Shown here: positions 1 through 14,900 of the stretch, one piece after another
How positions within the stretch are numbered: position 1 is the stretch's first letter
How the letters are laid out: each line of letters begins with the position of its first letter
Origin: Siphonodentalium dalli
Taxonomy: Eukaryota; Mollusca; Scaphopoda; Gadilida; Siphonodentaliidae
Direction: 5' to 3'
Assembly: GCA_032622095.1 (NCBI GenBank)
Contig: CP136064.1
Coordinates: forward strand, 114,874,004 to 114,938,003
DNA length: 64,000 bases
Program-made: the position numbers and the translations under genes
Notes under the pieces: model-generated
The model's input: only the letters and a program-made list of their open reading frames with translations
Told to the model about the DNA's origin: nothing
Databases searched by the model: none

Positions 1-175
1 CTGGTCTCTCGGACTTAAAATTAGTTGACATCATAGACTCTATACAGAAAATTATGGTAGGAGATACAGCCTGTTGAAAGTTTCTCAATTCTTGCCAGGA
101 AATGTAACATATTCATTATGATGGATGAACCCCTGAAAATCTAAACAAATGAATTAAACTTTAGTAATGACTTAC

Positions 176-300
176 CACACAATGAAGAAAGCCCCAGTAA
201 TGATCTGCAGGGTGGTCGCTCCCTCTGAGTTATTACAGCAGGTGCCGTCATGGTAATTCATGTAATTATTACAATGCATGTTCAATAAAATCTGTACATC
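176..300 (-). CDS. CASD1: CASD1 exon 9 (luminal cysteines, first polytopic helix)
   Basis: The acceptor is TTTTTCAG|GAT and the donor TG|GTAAGT; 125 nt. It encodes DVQILLNMHCNNYMNYHDGT, then CCNNSEG and ATTLQIITGAFFIV, matching the family's NVYCNKILKPVDGSCC followed by a membrane helix. The next exon was not resolved: a stretch open in one frame lies at 1-70, but no acceptor there fits phase 2. Confidence 0.9.
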
Positions 301-3300
301 CTGAAAAATCAATGCTCAAAATGGTTTAATACTCTTTATATAAAACGTATACATTTTTGGCTATAGTAGCCTTTATGAACCAGTATAAAAATAGATACGA
401 CTGCTTGTTTTTCTATAAACAAGAGAATTCAAAATTCGGGCAAAATTATTAGGTAAATTTGAGTATCCATCTTCAGCTATATATCAGTAATTGATGTTCA
501 CAATTTAAGCCTGGTTTTGATTCAATTTATTAGACCAGAGTCATAATCTACATGCTATCTACATGACACTTCATCAATAGCAAACAAAAGTTCCATATCA
601 TAATTGTGACTTTATAATAAGAGCGGCCCCTGAAATTGAACATACTGGCAAAGTGCCACAACAGCAGTATGATCCATCTGTCTAACAGAGGAGAGATCTA
701 ATAATGAATCGAATTACAGCCATGTAACCTAATAATTAGATTTATTAACACAAACCATATCAATAGCATTCTTTGGAATGTGTAAGCCATCTTGGATTTC
801 TTTCTTAAATCCTTGACCGACTAACCGAGAAGATCTCCAGATTTTTACAGCGCTATCTTCCCTGTAGAAGAATTTAAAGAAAGAAAGATAAATAGAGAAT
901 ACCTACAGTTTTTGCTTGAATACCGAAATATCTCAAGAGTGTCTGGAATGAAATATTAAAATTATCATGAATGGCTGCAAACTGCAAGTGAAAATTCGAT
1001 ATTTCTTTTCAGACACAAATGAGATGTTCCAAGTATTCAAACAAAAAACTGTTGGTATTCTTTTTATTATATACCCCTTATTAATGATCAAAGTTGCTAA
1101 ATTAACTCTTATCTAATTAAATTATTAACTCTACTTAATTAAAGCAGCGATATATATAATGTACCTAATTTACATCCATGATTAAACAGCGTGTTAGTGT
1201 TTACAAACTGGAAAGAGCTTAGGCCTAAAGTTGAAATTGAAAGTTTGTAGAATTATCAATTGGTCAAGTGACGTCATAAATTTGTCGCCTTTGATTGGCT
1301 AGTGGAGACAGTGTACATGCCCCGATTACTTGGTCCACCTTGGCAGCACGCAAGTTCCTGGTAGTGGTTAGTTTCAAGTTAGCGAGCTACATACAATGAT
1401 CTACGTTACGGTAATTTTCCTCTATTTTATAGGCAAACATATAATAAAGAGGAGTATTAGCACAATAAAATCAAATAGCCTTGACACATAATATACCACA
1501 ATGGGTGTACACTAACTTAAAATGCTTGATATGCACCATTAAACTGTGAATGGCGCTAATACGACCCAGGCCAGGTAGAGGGACTAAAAGAACAAATTTA
1601 AACATACAAATATGAGCATATATCAGAGGCATTTCTTTACATTCAGAAAGAAAAAACTATAATAGAGAGCTTTGATATTGATACCATGTTATTCTTATAC
1701 TCACAAAGTCTGAAGAGCAACCTTATTGTAATCGTCAATTTGATCATTTGTTATCATGGACCGTACTGAAGCCAGATTGTCTTCCATTACTGGATCTGAA
1801 AGATTCAAGATATAGACATTTGCTTTGTGCATCTTCACGGAATATGCAATGAAATTGGTCCAACCATTTGTGAGGAGCCTGATATAACAAATTCCAAACT
1901 TTTGAGTATCTTTATTCATCTGTTGATTTCTTTTTTCTCATTTCTATTCGTTTTTATTCCTATTTTAAAGACATTCATATTTTTATGATAGCCCATACTT
2001 AGTTGAGATTATGGACATCAATTATCTTTGAATAACATTTTTTGTGGGTCACACTTGGAAAAATAATGAACAATCTAAAAACAATGAAAACAATCTGATA
2101 AACTGGTACCTGTCATTGTCTACAGAGGTCATTGAGCAACAACTTTAGTCAATTATAATTTCAAAAAAAATTTAAATAATCAATCAGGAAATTTGATAAT
2201 CATGACAACCCTCATAGCAGCTAATTAGTTTCTGTTACCTTGTAACATCCATAGGATTTTCGTTGTTGTCTTCAATTTATCAAAGTTTGGTTTAATCATG
2301 GTGAGATTCACTGAAAAAATTAAATAACAATGTATAAGCTGGAGTAAGATTGGTATGTCTACCAAATAATCAAGCCTGCAAATAACAGGAAATTTTGTGC
2401 CTGACATCATATTTTTGTGCCTGACATATTTTTTAAGAATAAAATAATAGTATGTTTACTTGTTTGTTTTGTTTAAATTGTTACTTATACTCTCCTATGT
2501 GGTCCCTGGTGGGTATATATGAACATATTATATATATAATATACATATTACAAGCGATAAAGTGGCGTATCGAGTTGCCGACATAATAGTGGTTGCCTCA
2601 TCAAATGGTCTGAGAACCTTAACATACTCCTCGGCTGTGCTCCACTCATACGCGTTCAGGTTAGTTAACGATTGTTAAATTTGTTATTGTATGTATAAGT
2701 TATGAAATTAATAATTAGTGTAAACATATTTTTATTTCCGTACAGATTTGAATCATATGATAAACATCAGTCATAAAAGTTTTCCCAACCCGGGCCAACT
2801 ATTCAGCTTCCATCTAATTTCATAGGTGGAGATATGTTATTATATCATAACAACAAGGAGAAAGAGCAGCTCAACCTGAGATTTTAGAGGAGGAAATATG
2901 TTGATTTCCCACAAGGAGAACAAGCCGATTAGCCGAAGAGGGAAGACAGTTAATTCCAATCTACATAGTTTTTATGAACCCTACTCTAAAACAGTTTTGG
3001 TATCTCGTGGTGTCAGACTTATTGTTATTGCCTACTCCGTGGTACGCAACGATATCCGTACGTTCTTTGGTTTTAGAGTTGTCCTTCCTGTATTGGAACC
3101 TCATACCAGGTAACTTAAAAGCGACTGCTATATAGAGTTATCCTCCTTTCACCCCCTGCATGCACACAGTGCAACATGATCGCGTGATCTGCATGAGACG
3201 TTGCCATGGAGTCAAATTCTCCGTGACGTTGTTCAGTCACCGAACGTCTCTGGTCCACTGTGGGTAATCTGACAAGACTGACACAATGCTGTCATATAGC

Positions 3301-6300
3301 CAAACTTTGTTTGTCATTTAATAACTGAGTTATTACAGTTAATAAAGCAACTATAAAACTGTTCTAAAATGCGTGGATTGCGTCAATGTCATTCATATTG
3401 TGCACCGCCTGGTGATTTGGATTTTTGAGCAGAACGCAAACTCTGGCACACAACGATTTTGATTGGCCCATGCACAAGCTGACATAATCAAACAGGCGCT
3501 CTGATTGGATGTCTGGATGATGAGGTTGTCTGAAATCACACCGCAAGAACTTGTGAAGAGGTGTAAGCATTCGGAACACCGCGCCCTTGACATTGTTTAC
3601 GACGGAAACTGGCGAGGTGTGCCGATTGAATAGTGCGTTAGCTACTTTCATACATGGGCGATGTCGATAATAACCGTAAAAATAACTACAGTAAATAAAC
3701 AGCACGCGTATCTGTCGTTTCTATTCTCTACGATCGCGAAACTATGCATTTTTTTGTACTTGGGATTGGTTTTATCGGCACCAGACATAATGTCAGGTAG
3801 AATTAATATTGAGCCAGACATTGGGGCAATTTCTGCCGGACAATGTCCGTGTCCGGACGCTAATTTGCAGGCTTGCAAATAATGCAATTTTGCATTGCAC
3901 TTAAGGAACTTAATGAGTCCTAATGATTCCTAACATGTACTATGTTGGTTTTGATAAGAATAGTTTTAGTGACAAAGATTACTCATGTAATTACAGCTCA
4001 TTCATGCAATCCTTTATTAAAAGTATAATTGGGTTCAATTTGGGTTCTATAACTGAGATTCACCGAAGCAATATTCATTAAGATTCATTTTTATGCCAAC
4101 AAGAAATATTTAAAAATTTCACAATAATTCTCCTAGTTTAACTTATAATAATGATCAAGGAGCTATCCTTACCAGGCTGAGGATGTACAGTAATCAGTGA
4201 TAATGGAGATTGCCAAATTGTGGGTAACCAAATTTAAATTCTATAAATCCGAAAATCAAACAAAAACGAGAAAACATGAGCATCTCTTATAATTTAATTG
4301 CACTTTTCTTATAACATTTGCTCACCTTTGAAATTTTTCAGAGCATCCTTGCTGCCATTGAAGACTTTAATAGGCCACTGAAAGTTGAACGGATATATAA
4401 AGCAAACAAATATCAAGCATGTAACATTTTTTTTCATTTTTTTTCCAAAATAATAATTTACATTTATAGTTCAAATTGAACTCAATGTTAATGAATAATA
4501 ATTAATATATTAAATTAATACTACATTATACATTTATATTAATATTAAATAATAATAATTCATGCAGCACATTATACAGTTAATTACTTTTAATTTGCTA
4601 GTGTTTCATTAACAAATCCACCCATTAGCAGGCTGTGCACATACTCAATGTTAATGAATAATAATAAAACATGTACCAACAATTGATAATTTCATGCAGC
4701 AAATTATACAGTTAATTAGTTTTTTAATTTACTGGTGTTTCATTAACAAATCCACCCATTAGCAGGTTGTGTACATATGAAGATATCTGACAACTTTTGT
4801 GACCATCCAGGGATATTCACAATAAGAACCTGAAAGAACAGGGTTTTTTTTTGACAGCTTGGGAATTTTTTGGATTAAATCACAGCACACATAACTCTAG
4901 AAACTCACAGAAGCAGATCCGGTTACAATCAGTGTTGGCCTCTTCCTCGGTTCCATTGCCAGCATGTTTTTGTATGCATAATACATCGATGTGTTAACCA
5001 TCGGGCTCCAAATAAAGTCCTGCAAAATACAAACTTGTGACATTAATAGTGATAAATTAAATGTAACTTCATTCTCTTCTTGATGACCATGGTGAGTCAA
5101 GGCCATATATTCACTAATATAATAAACCTATTCACCATAAATAATGGCCCAATAATTGACACAATTTAACAATATAGATTCTAAATAGTGTCGAACTTAA
5201 GAGAACATACATCCTGAAGTCTAAATGACCATATGTTTATTTATTAACCCTTCCATGACTGGAGCTTCCTGAAACTTTGCGAAAACCATGTACCAACCAA
5301 TGCATTCTCTTATATATGCAAGTCTCCCATAGGGAGCCTCACATATATTAGAGAATACATTGGCCTAACAATATATACATTGACCTTGTAAGCCAGTGAA
5401 TGCAATGGCACAGAATCTTTAATGCTGCACCAGTGCAGATCCTGTCATGAAATGGTTAAGAGCGACGTACGATGAGTGAAAAATAACATGAACTAGAATT
5501 ATAACTAAACCGATGCAGTCGCAATATAATGTATACAAGCTCACATTCAAGAGCGAGAAAGTAAAACATTCTATTCTTTACAGTGATGAATACCTTTATT
5601 ACTTGTCAGCAATATTTTGATAATATATATCAGCAAATAAAATAACTTACAACTTTAGCATTGATTAGATCATCTCTGAAATGAATATCTTCATGTGCCT
5701 TGTATTCCTTCACATCATTGTTGGATACCAAGTTTACAAACTCAAAGAAGAGCTGACGAATTCTGGAGTCTCCAAGAAAGGTTATGTGGGTTCTACCTCC
5801 CCAGTATGATATATAATGTAAGCACATACGTGTATCTCTGAAAACAAGGTCTAGAATTAGAGGCCAACATGTACTTATTGGACACATGATATAGCGTAAG
5901 AAACAATTTAAATTAACTTTATATTAACACAAGACAATTGTTGAAATTTCCCAACTCATTTAAGTATAATACTTGAAAACATGATATTTACAAATTTGAC
6001 CCACATAAGCTGGACCTTTTGATACTTTTTATTGGCTCTTCATTTTCATAAAATTTGACCCATAACTATGGAAGATATGGTTAGCTGAGTATTAGAATTT
6101 GAGTTTAAGCTCCATTTCAATTGAATTCCATAACCAAAGACATCACTAATGAATTTAGGTTGAAATAAGTTTGAGAATTCACTACAAACATTTGTTTTAC
6201 GTATATTCAAATGTAGTTAATGTACATTTTAAACTGTTATGGTCATGAACAATCATGATGAATCATCAGTGAATTAAATTAAGCTTAAATGTGTAATAAG

Positions 6301-8927
6301 GAAATATACTGATATGTAATCTCCAGTGCCATTTACATGCTCCATTCAGGATCTTCAAAATGTATAAACATTATATTGTGAACCGATTTTGAAAAACAAT
6401 TATATCAATTAAAGATCAATTTGCAATAAACTGAAGAGAAACTAACTCTGAATGAATGAAATTTGTAGACTACCCAGGACTACCCGGTACCCCAATATTA
6501 TTGATTTGAACATACGTTTTGGAATACTTATGTATCATACAGCCATAAGGCTGCCAGCTGTTGTATCCTGGAAACCTTCCATCACTTAGCAGCCATTCAC
6601 ATGTATCATTTCCTGGAAAAAATTGATACGTCATTTGAATCCATCAACTAGAAAGTAATTAAGAAGTATGCTGTAATTAGTGCTGAAAAGTCGAGTTTGC
6701 ATTTGGCAAGCCTGCAAATAGTGTGTCTGTCATTTGCAGAATGAGGTCCCCAGAGGTTAAATTTATTGACACTATCCCACATGGCTCGCTAGCATCATCA
6801 TATTCACCCTCTGTGCACCTCATTCTGCTTGGGCCTCAACTGCTATGGGAGACCAAGGATCAGATTGAAGTTCACCCATTAGTCACCTCAATTATGCATT
6901 TTATATTCTGCAACTTCTCAGAAGGGAAAAAGTGACTAAAAACAGTGCTAATTTGAGACTATAGATACTTCCCAGAAGATGAGGCCTAAGCAGAATGAGG
7001 TCCCCAGAGGGTGAATTTGGTGATGCTAGCCCACTGTGTGGGATTCACTATTCACTAAATTCACCCTCTGGGGACCTCCTTAGTGCATATGACAGACACA
7101 CTAGTTGCAGACTTGGCATTCGGACAACAGTGGGTTTCTTTTATTTTAGTCCATTCTCCTTGGTAATTTTCGCCATGTGCAATATGTGAACCGTATTATA
7201 GTTTAGCAAGGGAAGCCTAACTGTCTTAGTAAAGCATGGGTCTATATGATTTGTCGTGAGTTAATTGCTTGTTAAGTATGATAACTTAGGTAATTAGGTA
7301 TTTAGTGTACCTATACTATCTGTATTAAAATATAGTATAACTAATTTCGCTTGGGTTAAGCTCTTCAGGTGAATTGACACATCATCCTCCAGATCCTATG
7401 GCTCACTTCAAAAAAAGAAGTCGAAAAATCGGACAAAGGTGAATCCAACACAATTATGGCGTTTAGGAACATCATCAAAATGACAACTAACAGTTCCCAC
7501 CCAGACACATGAACAACTTCCACACGTGAGAGTCAATACTCCCCAAGACAAATTACCTTTATACAAGACACCAGAAATGAAGGAGACCACAACATGAGGT
7601 GATCTCTCATACCATGTCATACAAGTCTTACATACTGATCCATACATCGAGACCAACACTCGACATCAGCGAAACATAGAATATAACTGGATGTTCCTAC
7701 TAAGGACAATATGTCCAGAAGGCATGAACAGGTCAGACACCTTATGGTGAATAATATCAATCTCAATAAGTGAACCTGCCTAATTCTTTGATTGCTCAAT
7801 TTTCAGTAGTCATTTTGCCCATTCTCCAATAGCTTAAATGATTCAAGATTTAACATTTCCAAAATTATAGCCATTAAATGATAAGTTTTTAGTTTACATT
7901 TGTAAAAGAACGATCCATTCTACACAATTGAGAAATTAATATTTACTCAAGCAGGTGGATTACAGATCATTTTCTATGTTTTTTAACTCTGTGACCTACG
8001 ACATGTCCTTATCACCCAAACAGAACAGGCACTAGTCCAAAATTGACTATATATTGAATGTATAGTCCAACTTCCCCCACCGCTGGCAATGAAGGGTTTT
8101 GTTCAAGTCCGGAAAGGAAGTTCTAATATGACACAAGACACGACCAAACCCGATATTCCGCCGACAATACATATACTGATGTGTCACCTTGACATACCAT
8201 TTACCTTCCTTTTCCAAAAAAGAGACATTTAACCAGCCTTTTTCTTGATTACTCTTGAGTGCCTAATAAACGGGCGGAATATTCCCAATTTTTTAATAAA
8301 CATACAGGGCGGAATAAACATACAGGGTGGAAATTTCCCCAAATCTATTGAAATACTATTTAAAATCCACCATAGCTCGTCCTATTATTGTACTAGTACT
8401 AAATTATATGTTATTACTACATTTGAGAAATGGATTGTATATTCAGCAATAGTATCCTTACTAGTAAGTACTAGTACTAATACTAAATACAATTTGGGAT
8501 CCAAGACAAAACAAATTGAACATTCATAACAATATGCATTTACATTTACAAATAGAATTTATATGAGAACCCACGCGAGCCTGCTGGAATAATGTCAGGT
8601 TGCCTTTTGAAACAAGAAACTTTCTCAACATTTGAAATTTGTACAGAAAATACACCAGCTGGTTTGTACAAGTTTTCACTGCCATGGCAAGGCTCAAAAA
8701 ACTTAACCATCAGTGGACATTCATCTGTCACACAGCCTGGCAAAGAATGATTTCCGATTCGTGTTCGGTGCTCCTTTTAGAAATTATGTCATTGAGCTAT
8801 TCCGGGGGGCAATTATTATCGGATGTTTTGATTGGTTCAAAGAAAGTCTGTGATAGAAATAGCACCAAATGACCACGTGTTCGGGCGATGGTTTAAGAAA
8901 TGACGTCGATGATACAAGAAGCGATTC

Positions 8928-8966
<39 letters not shown>

Positions 8967-11900
8967 CTAATATCGGATGATTTGATTGGTTCAAAGAAAA
9001 TCCTGTGACAGAAATAGTTTCGATTTGTAGATAACTGAGTCTTCGAACGTGCGTACGAATCAACACACACACGCTTCATTTGTTCAATAATCACAAATCA
9101 TCCCGGTATAAAAAAAATATTGGTTGACATATTTCGACCGCCAAATTTAAATAAACATACAGGGCCAAATAACGATCGTACAGGCGGGAATTTTAACTCA
9201 AATTTAACAATCGTACATGTACATTTATTATCACCCAAGAGTAGGCGAATGACTCACGAAGTATCCATTTTTCGGGTCTGTTAGATCGAGTTCCGACCAT
9301 ATTTTGCTCTCAATACTGCACAGTATGCCCAGTGTCAATTTGCAGACACATTAGTATGATACTTTTGCGCATTTGCTTGATTAGCGAAAAAAGTTTGTAT
9401 TCACAGTGCGTGACATAATTAGTAGTGAACAATTAGACATGAACGATAAGCGTTAAGGCAGTGGCCAATATGAGCTGTGTTATGAGCTGTGATCAGTAAC
9501 ACGGACTTTCACGGTGATAGTGGAGTATCATTCTAGCCTTAGCCTTCGCCGGACTTAGATCGTAAACTTATTTTGCTCGTAAAATCAAGCTCATGCATGG
9601 ATAGCCAGTCGTCAGATATATGAATTACTCAGATTCAGCGATGGAACAGAGCCACATTCAAAGCTACATACAGACGGCTGTTAACGAAGCAGTAAAGTGC
9701 TCACAGAATGCCATGTTGACTGATATGAAGAGCCTGTTGACCGCAGAGATGTCATTTCTGCAACATAAGATAAGTACCACTCAGATGGAAATTTCAACAG
9801 AGCAGATAAATAAAATTGACAGTTTGAAAGAAACTCAGTATATTTTTAAACGGAAAAGTAACGAAGATCAGTATGCCACGAACACTAAAGTGTTATATTC
9901 AGTATCAGCCGCAGATTCGGCACCCAGTAAGACATTGTTAATTTGACAGACGTTGCTAAAGCCAGAGAGAAGATAACAGAGGGTATTAATATTTTAAACT
10001 TTAGAAATAAATGTATTAAAATAGCTGATTCTAATGAAAATTGTTGGGCTGTTGTTAATGAATATATGTCTAATCCTCTAGCTGAAGACTCCGAGGATGA
10101 AAAGAAGATCAGCAGAGCAATCAACGTAGCCAGCAAAAATGTAAAAGAGAGCAAAAGCAAGAAAAAGACAGTGACGCGTCAACGACCTTATCCGGTTATG
10201 GAACCAAGCCTCGTGAATGGCAGGTCTTCTTCGGCATCTTCTATAATGGAGAAAATAAAGCCAGGGCGGTGTCATAATGGCCTGCAGTATGGACATTGGT
10301 TCAGAGAGTGCAAGGACAGAGGCAAATAAGATAAGTATTAATTTGAAAAAGCACTTATCAGCGTTTTGGCGCGGAAAGGCCTTTAGGGTAGATAGTTGTT
10401 GTCGGGAGCAAAGCTATGAGAAGAGTATCGATGGCAATATTTTGTCGCGAGATAGCTCCAATCGGGTGCTCACTGTTGAAGTTTCGACTAATAGCTCAGA
10501 TAAATTTGGCTCCGTCGATTCTCTGTACAAAAACATACATCATTGGAAATTGATAACCGAAAATCAACATGTGCTTGAAGTGATAGAAAACGGTTACAAG
10601 TTGCCATTTAAAACTATCCCAGAATGTAAATTATTGAACAATAACAGGTCAGCTCCAGACAATCGACTGTTTGTGGAGCAAAAGATAAATAGTTGCTTGA
10701 TTCACGGCGGATAATATAATTGGATTTCAGCCCTAAAGTGGTTAACCCTTTATCCGTTGCATATAACAGATCCGGAAAGCCGCGAATGGTTTTAGATTGT
10801 AGGCATATTAACCCTCATTTGCATCAATTCAAGTTCAAATACGAAGATGCTTCGTTGGCCAGAAATATGTTGAAAACGGGTGATTACATGTATTCATATG
10901 ACCATGATGATGCCTATCATCATATTTTGATCAACGAAGAGTATCGTGAATACCTTGGTTTTTCGTTTGGTCGGGAAGAGTGTGAGTCACGAAGATATTT
11001 TGTATTTAAAGTTCTTCCATTTGGCTTAGCAACAAGTGGTTTTATTTTTTCCAAAGTTTTGAGGGAAATAATCAAATATTGGAGAAGTAATGGTGTAAGA
11101 ATATTAATGTTTTTGGATGATGGTGTGGGAGGAATAACGATGAACTTTCTGCGAAGCAAGATGCACATCGTGTTAAAACTGATTTAATACAATTTGGTTT
11201 TATTTTGTCCGAAAGAAAATGTGAATGGGAGCCCAAGCAACAAATAATTTGGCTTGGGTTAAATTTGAAAACCGTTGATGGTAAGATAAAGATTTCAGAT
11301 AAGAGGGTACATAGAACAAAATACTGTTAAATTTTGTTAAAGCCAAGAAATTGGCTGGCATAGCGGGTCAGATTATTTCTGGTATGATAGTATTCGGAGA
11401 CAAAGCTAGACTGTTCACACGTTATATGTATTTCGCTTTGGGCGGAAGAGCTAGCTGGGAATCAAATATTCCTATTGCGTCATTTGTGTTATATGAATTG
11501 GAATTTTGGATTGCGAATATCGAAAGTCTGAATGAAATTGGAGTAAACATGCAACAAGTTCATGAAATGCAGTCTAATTTCGCAGCATGGAGCGATGCGT
11601 CTGCTATTGGATATGGCGGAATGATTAAACGTCCACTGAGTGAACGTTGTATCACAGGTAATGACGTGAATCCATCAGATGGTGTGATATCTGGTTTCGT
11701 TTTGAACGGAACAAAGCGCTTCAATGGTGCTGATGTAAATCCCTCAGATGGTGTGATATCTGGTTCCGTTATGAACAGATCGAAAAACATCCCTTGTGCT
11801 GGTGTTGTTCCCTCAGATGGTGTGATATCTGGTTCCGTTTTGAACGGATCGAAAAACATCACGTGTGCTGGTGTTGTTCCCTCAGATGGTGTGATATCTG

Positions 11901-14900
11901 GTTACTTTTGAACGGATCCAAAAGCATCACTTGTGCTGGTGTTATTCCCTCGGATGGTGTGATATCTGGTTCCGTTTTGAACGGATCGAAAAACATCACT
12001 TGCGATAGTGTAAATCGTTCAGATTGCTTGATATCTGATTCCGCTTTGAATGATCAAGTTAATGTCAATATTTTTGACTTATACACAATACGGAAGTGTT
12101 TTGGCACATGGTCATCAGATGAGATGGCGCTTAGTTCGACTTGGAGAGAACTGGAAGCGGTGTTTTGCGTATACGAACATGCGAGATGTGTCCATTGAGT
12201 GGGCAACCATATAACATGAATGTCGAAAATATCTTGAAGTCAGACAGCAAGAAGCCTGTGTTACATGGTATCGCTTTGAATATATACACAATTTGTGATG
12301 AAAATAAAATTGATTTGCGTTCAAAATGGATTCCGCGCAATGAAAATAAAGAAGCGGATACTTTAAGTCGCAACGTAGATTGTGATGATTGGGCTGTGCA
12401 ATCCTGGCTCTTTAATGAGTTAGATGGCCGATGGGGGCCACATTCAGTTGATCGTTTTGCGTACGATTATAATACAAAGATCTCTAAATTCAATGCCCGA
12501 TTTTGGTGCGACAAGACTGAAGGTGTTGATTCTTTTAGCCAATGTTGGCTGGCATGTTTAGTTATATCGAAGATGGAACACGAAAAAGCGCGTGGCACGC
12601 TGATTACTCCTGAGTGAAAGTCGGCATCATTTTGGCCTCTGTTAGTAGACAGAGATGGGAAATTCCAATATTTTGTGAAGGAACACCATGTTTATTGTAA
12701 AAACATGGTTATGGCAGGAAGAGGGAATAACGGTGTATTTGGAAAGAGGCAATTGCCTTTCAGAATGTTAGCATTGAGAATTATTTTCAATAAATAAGTA
12801 TCTTTGTATAGTTTGAATTACTTGATATGTTTCTTGCAGGTCTGAACATCGAGTCTGGTATACGACAAAAATGTGAGTCGGATAATGCTCGGGACTGTTC
12901 GGATGCGGAAAATTCCTTGATCAGCTCGATGGGAACTTTTCTTATTGGATCAAAGAGTGATGCTACAACAACGACTTATTTCGCCGCATTCAAACGATGG
13001 GAAAAGTTTGCCGGTGAGATGAACTATGACTCATTACCAGCAATGCCTATCCACATTGCTCTGTACATAACTCATTTGTTAAAAAACGGTGCTTCATATA
13101 ATACTGTTGTATCTGCTAAGTATTCTATTCAGTGGGCACATGAAATCAATAATCTTGCTAATCCAACTGATAACGGTTATGTCACAAATTTAGTGCAGTC
13201 AGCAAAAAGAAATTGTTACAAGCCTGTACAGCGGAAAGATCCGGTTACAGTAGAAATGCTTATTCAATTGTGTGAGAAGTTTGAAAATTCAAATGATTTC
13301 TTTAATACACGAGATTTGACAATGCTGTTATTTTCCTTTAGTGGATTTCTAAGGTTTGACATTCTCTAAAGAAAAGTGATGTCGAAATTCATGATGAATT
13401 TTTGAAACTTAATATTCGTGGTAGCAAAACAGATAGATACAGGCAAGGTGACAGTGTTATCATTTCTAAGGTAGCAGCAAGGCATGCCCTTATAACATGT
13501 ATGTTATATATTTAAAGTTTGCTAATGAATGAGATAAAGATGATTATTTGTTTACATCAGGTTTTTATTGTAAAGGATTCTTTAAATTTAGAGCGATCAA
13601 TAAGAAACTGAGAGTTACACTACAGTTCGTGAGAGATTGATCACCAAGCTACGTTTGGTTAGCAGTGGTTTGAATTTGGGACTACATAGTCTCCGGGCCG
13701 GAGGGGCCACGGCAGCTGCGAATGCAAATGTCAAAGAGCGTTGCTGGAAACGCCATGGTAGATGGGCATCCGAAAGTAGCAAGGATCGTTACGTTGAAGA
13801 TAATATTTCATTGATCATGGTGACATAAGAATAGGATTGTAATATATGTTTGTTTGTAACAATTGTTATATACATTATGAATGTTGTGTAGCTTAATACA
13901 GTTAGGATTGTTTGATATCAGAATATGATATTATCTAACCAGTCTGTAGAAAGGATGCATTTTCGATGGCCGTCGTCTAGAGATGGGCGGTTAACCGTGG
14001 AATCAGTTCGGTTTCGGTTGTCGGGAAAAACCGGAAATGACAACCGTGGTAAGTTGGGAAAACCCGTGTTTTCGGTTGTCACAACTTCCTGTAATCATGG
14101 CAGAGCACGACGAACAAACGAGTCCTGTGTGGAAATATTTTTCAAAGAAAGATAAGAAATCTAAGTGTGCCGCCTGTAATATATGCAGAAAGGAGTTTGC
14201 ATGGTGAAATCGCGCGACGAATTAATTACGTTGCTTCCGTGTACACCTATTTTCGCCGTAGTAAACATAAACACAACACAAGTCAGTTTATTTCTCATGT
14301 TATTTTAATCATTAAGGCCGTACAAATACTCTGAAAGGTGAATTTGATAACGAGGATACGATATCAAAAGGTATCAATGGTTATTACCCGCATCCCCTAT
14401 TAGTTTTTATCACTGTTTGGATGTTAAATCGTCAAATATATTTGTGCGCCGTTGATTAAAAATGTTATGCCGGAATCGGAGCCGGAATGAATTATACCGT
14501 TTGTCGGTAAACTGTTTAGAAATAGCACTCATTCAGGTGACTTGTATTGGATGCATGTATAGTGTGTACAGTATTATGTTCCCTAAATATGGTAATAGGT
14601 ATATAGCCAGATAATGTGATTGAGAGATTCTAGTTATGTTTTATTTTCATTTTGTTGTTTATTTCAAATTTTATTTTTCAAATCATAACTATACACATAT
14701 ATCTAGTAACACATTAGTTTTATGCCAATATAAATTATCATTATATTATTTCACACTTAATATGATCATATGATGCTGAATTGCAGTCATACACAATACA
14801 CAGACTCACTTGCATTCTAGCACTGCCACTCGACATGGACATTAACAATATACATGTATTAGTAACAATATGATACATAATTAGGGCTGGACGATATTAA

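Noticed and set aside
1-70. Possible CASD1 exon 10
   Set aside because: One minus-strand frame is open and follows an ACAG, but the joining phase (2) leads to a stop, so I could not place it.
3364-3705. 113-codon minus-strand frame in CASD1 intron 5
   Set aside because: No similarity or splice context; it overlaps other frames on both strands.
8546-8743. Cysteine-containing minus-strand frame (GCVTDECPLMVKFFEPCHGS...) with a TTCTTTGCCAG acceptor-like start
   Set aside because: It looks protein-like, but no family was recognised, there is no ATG, and no partner exon could be joined. It may be a relic of an unknown element.
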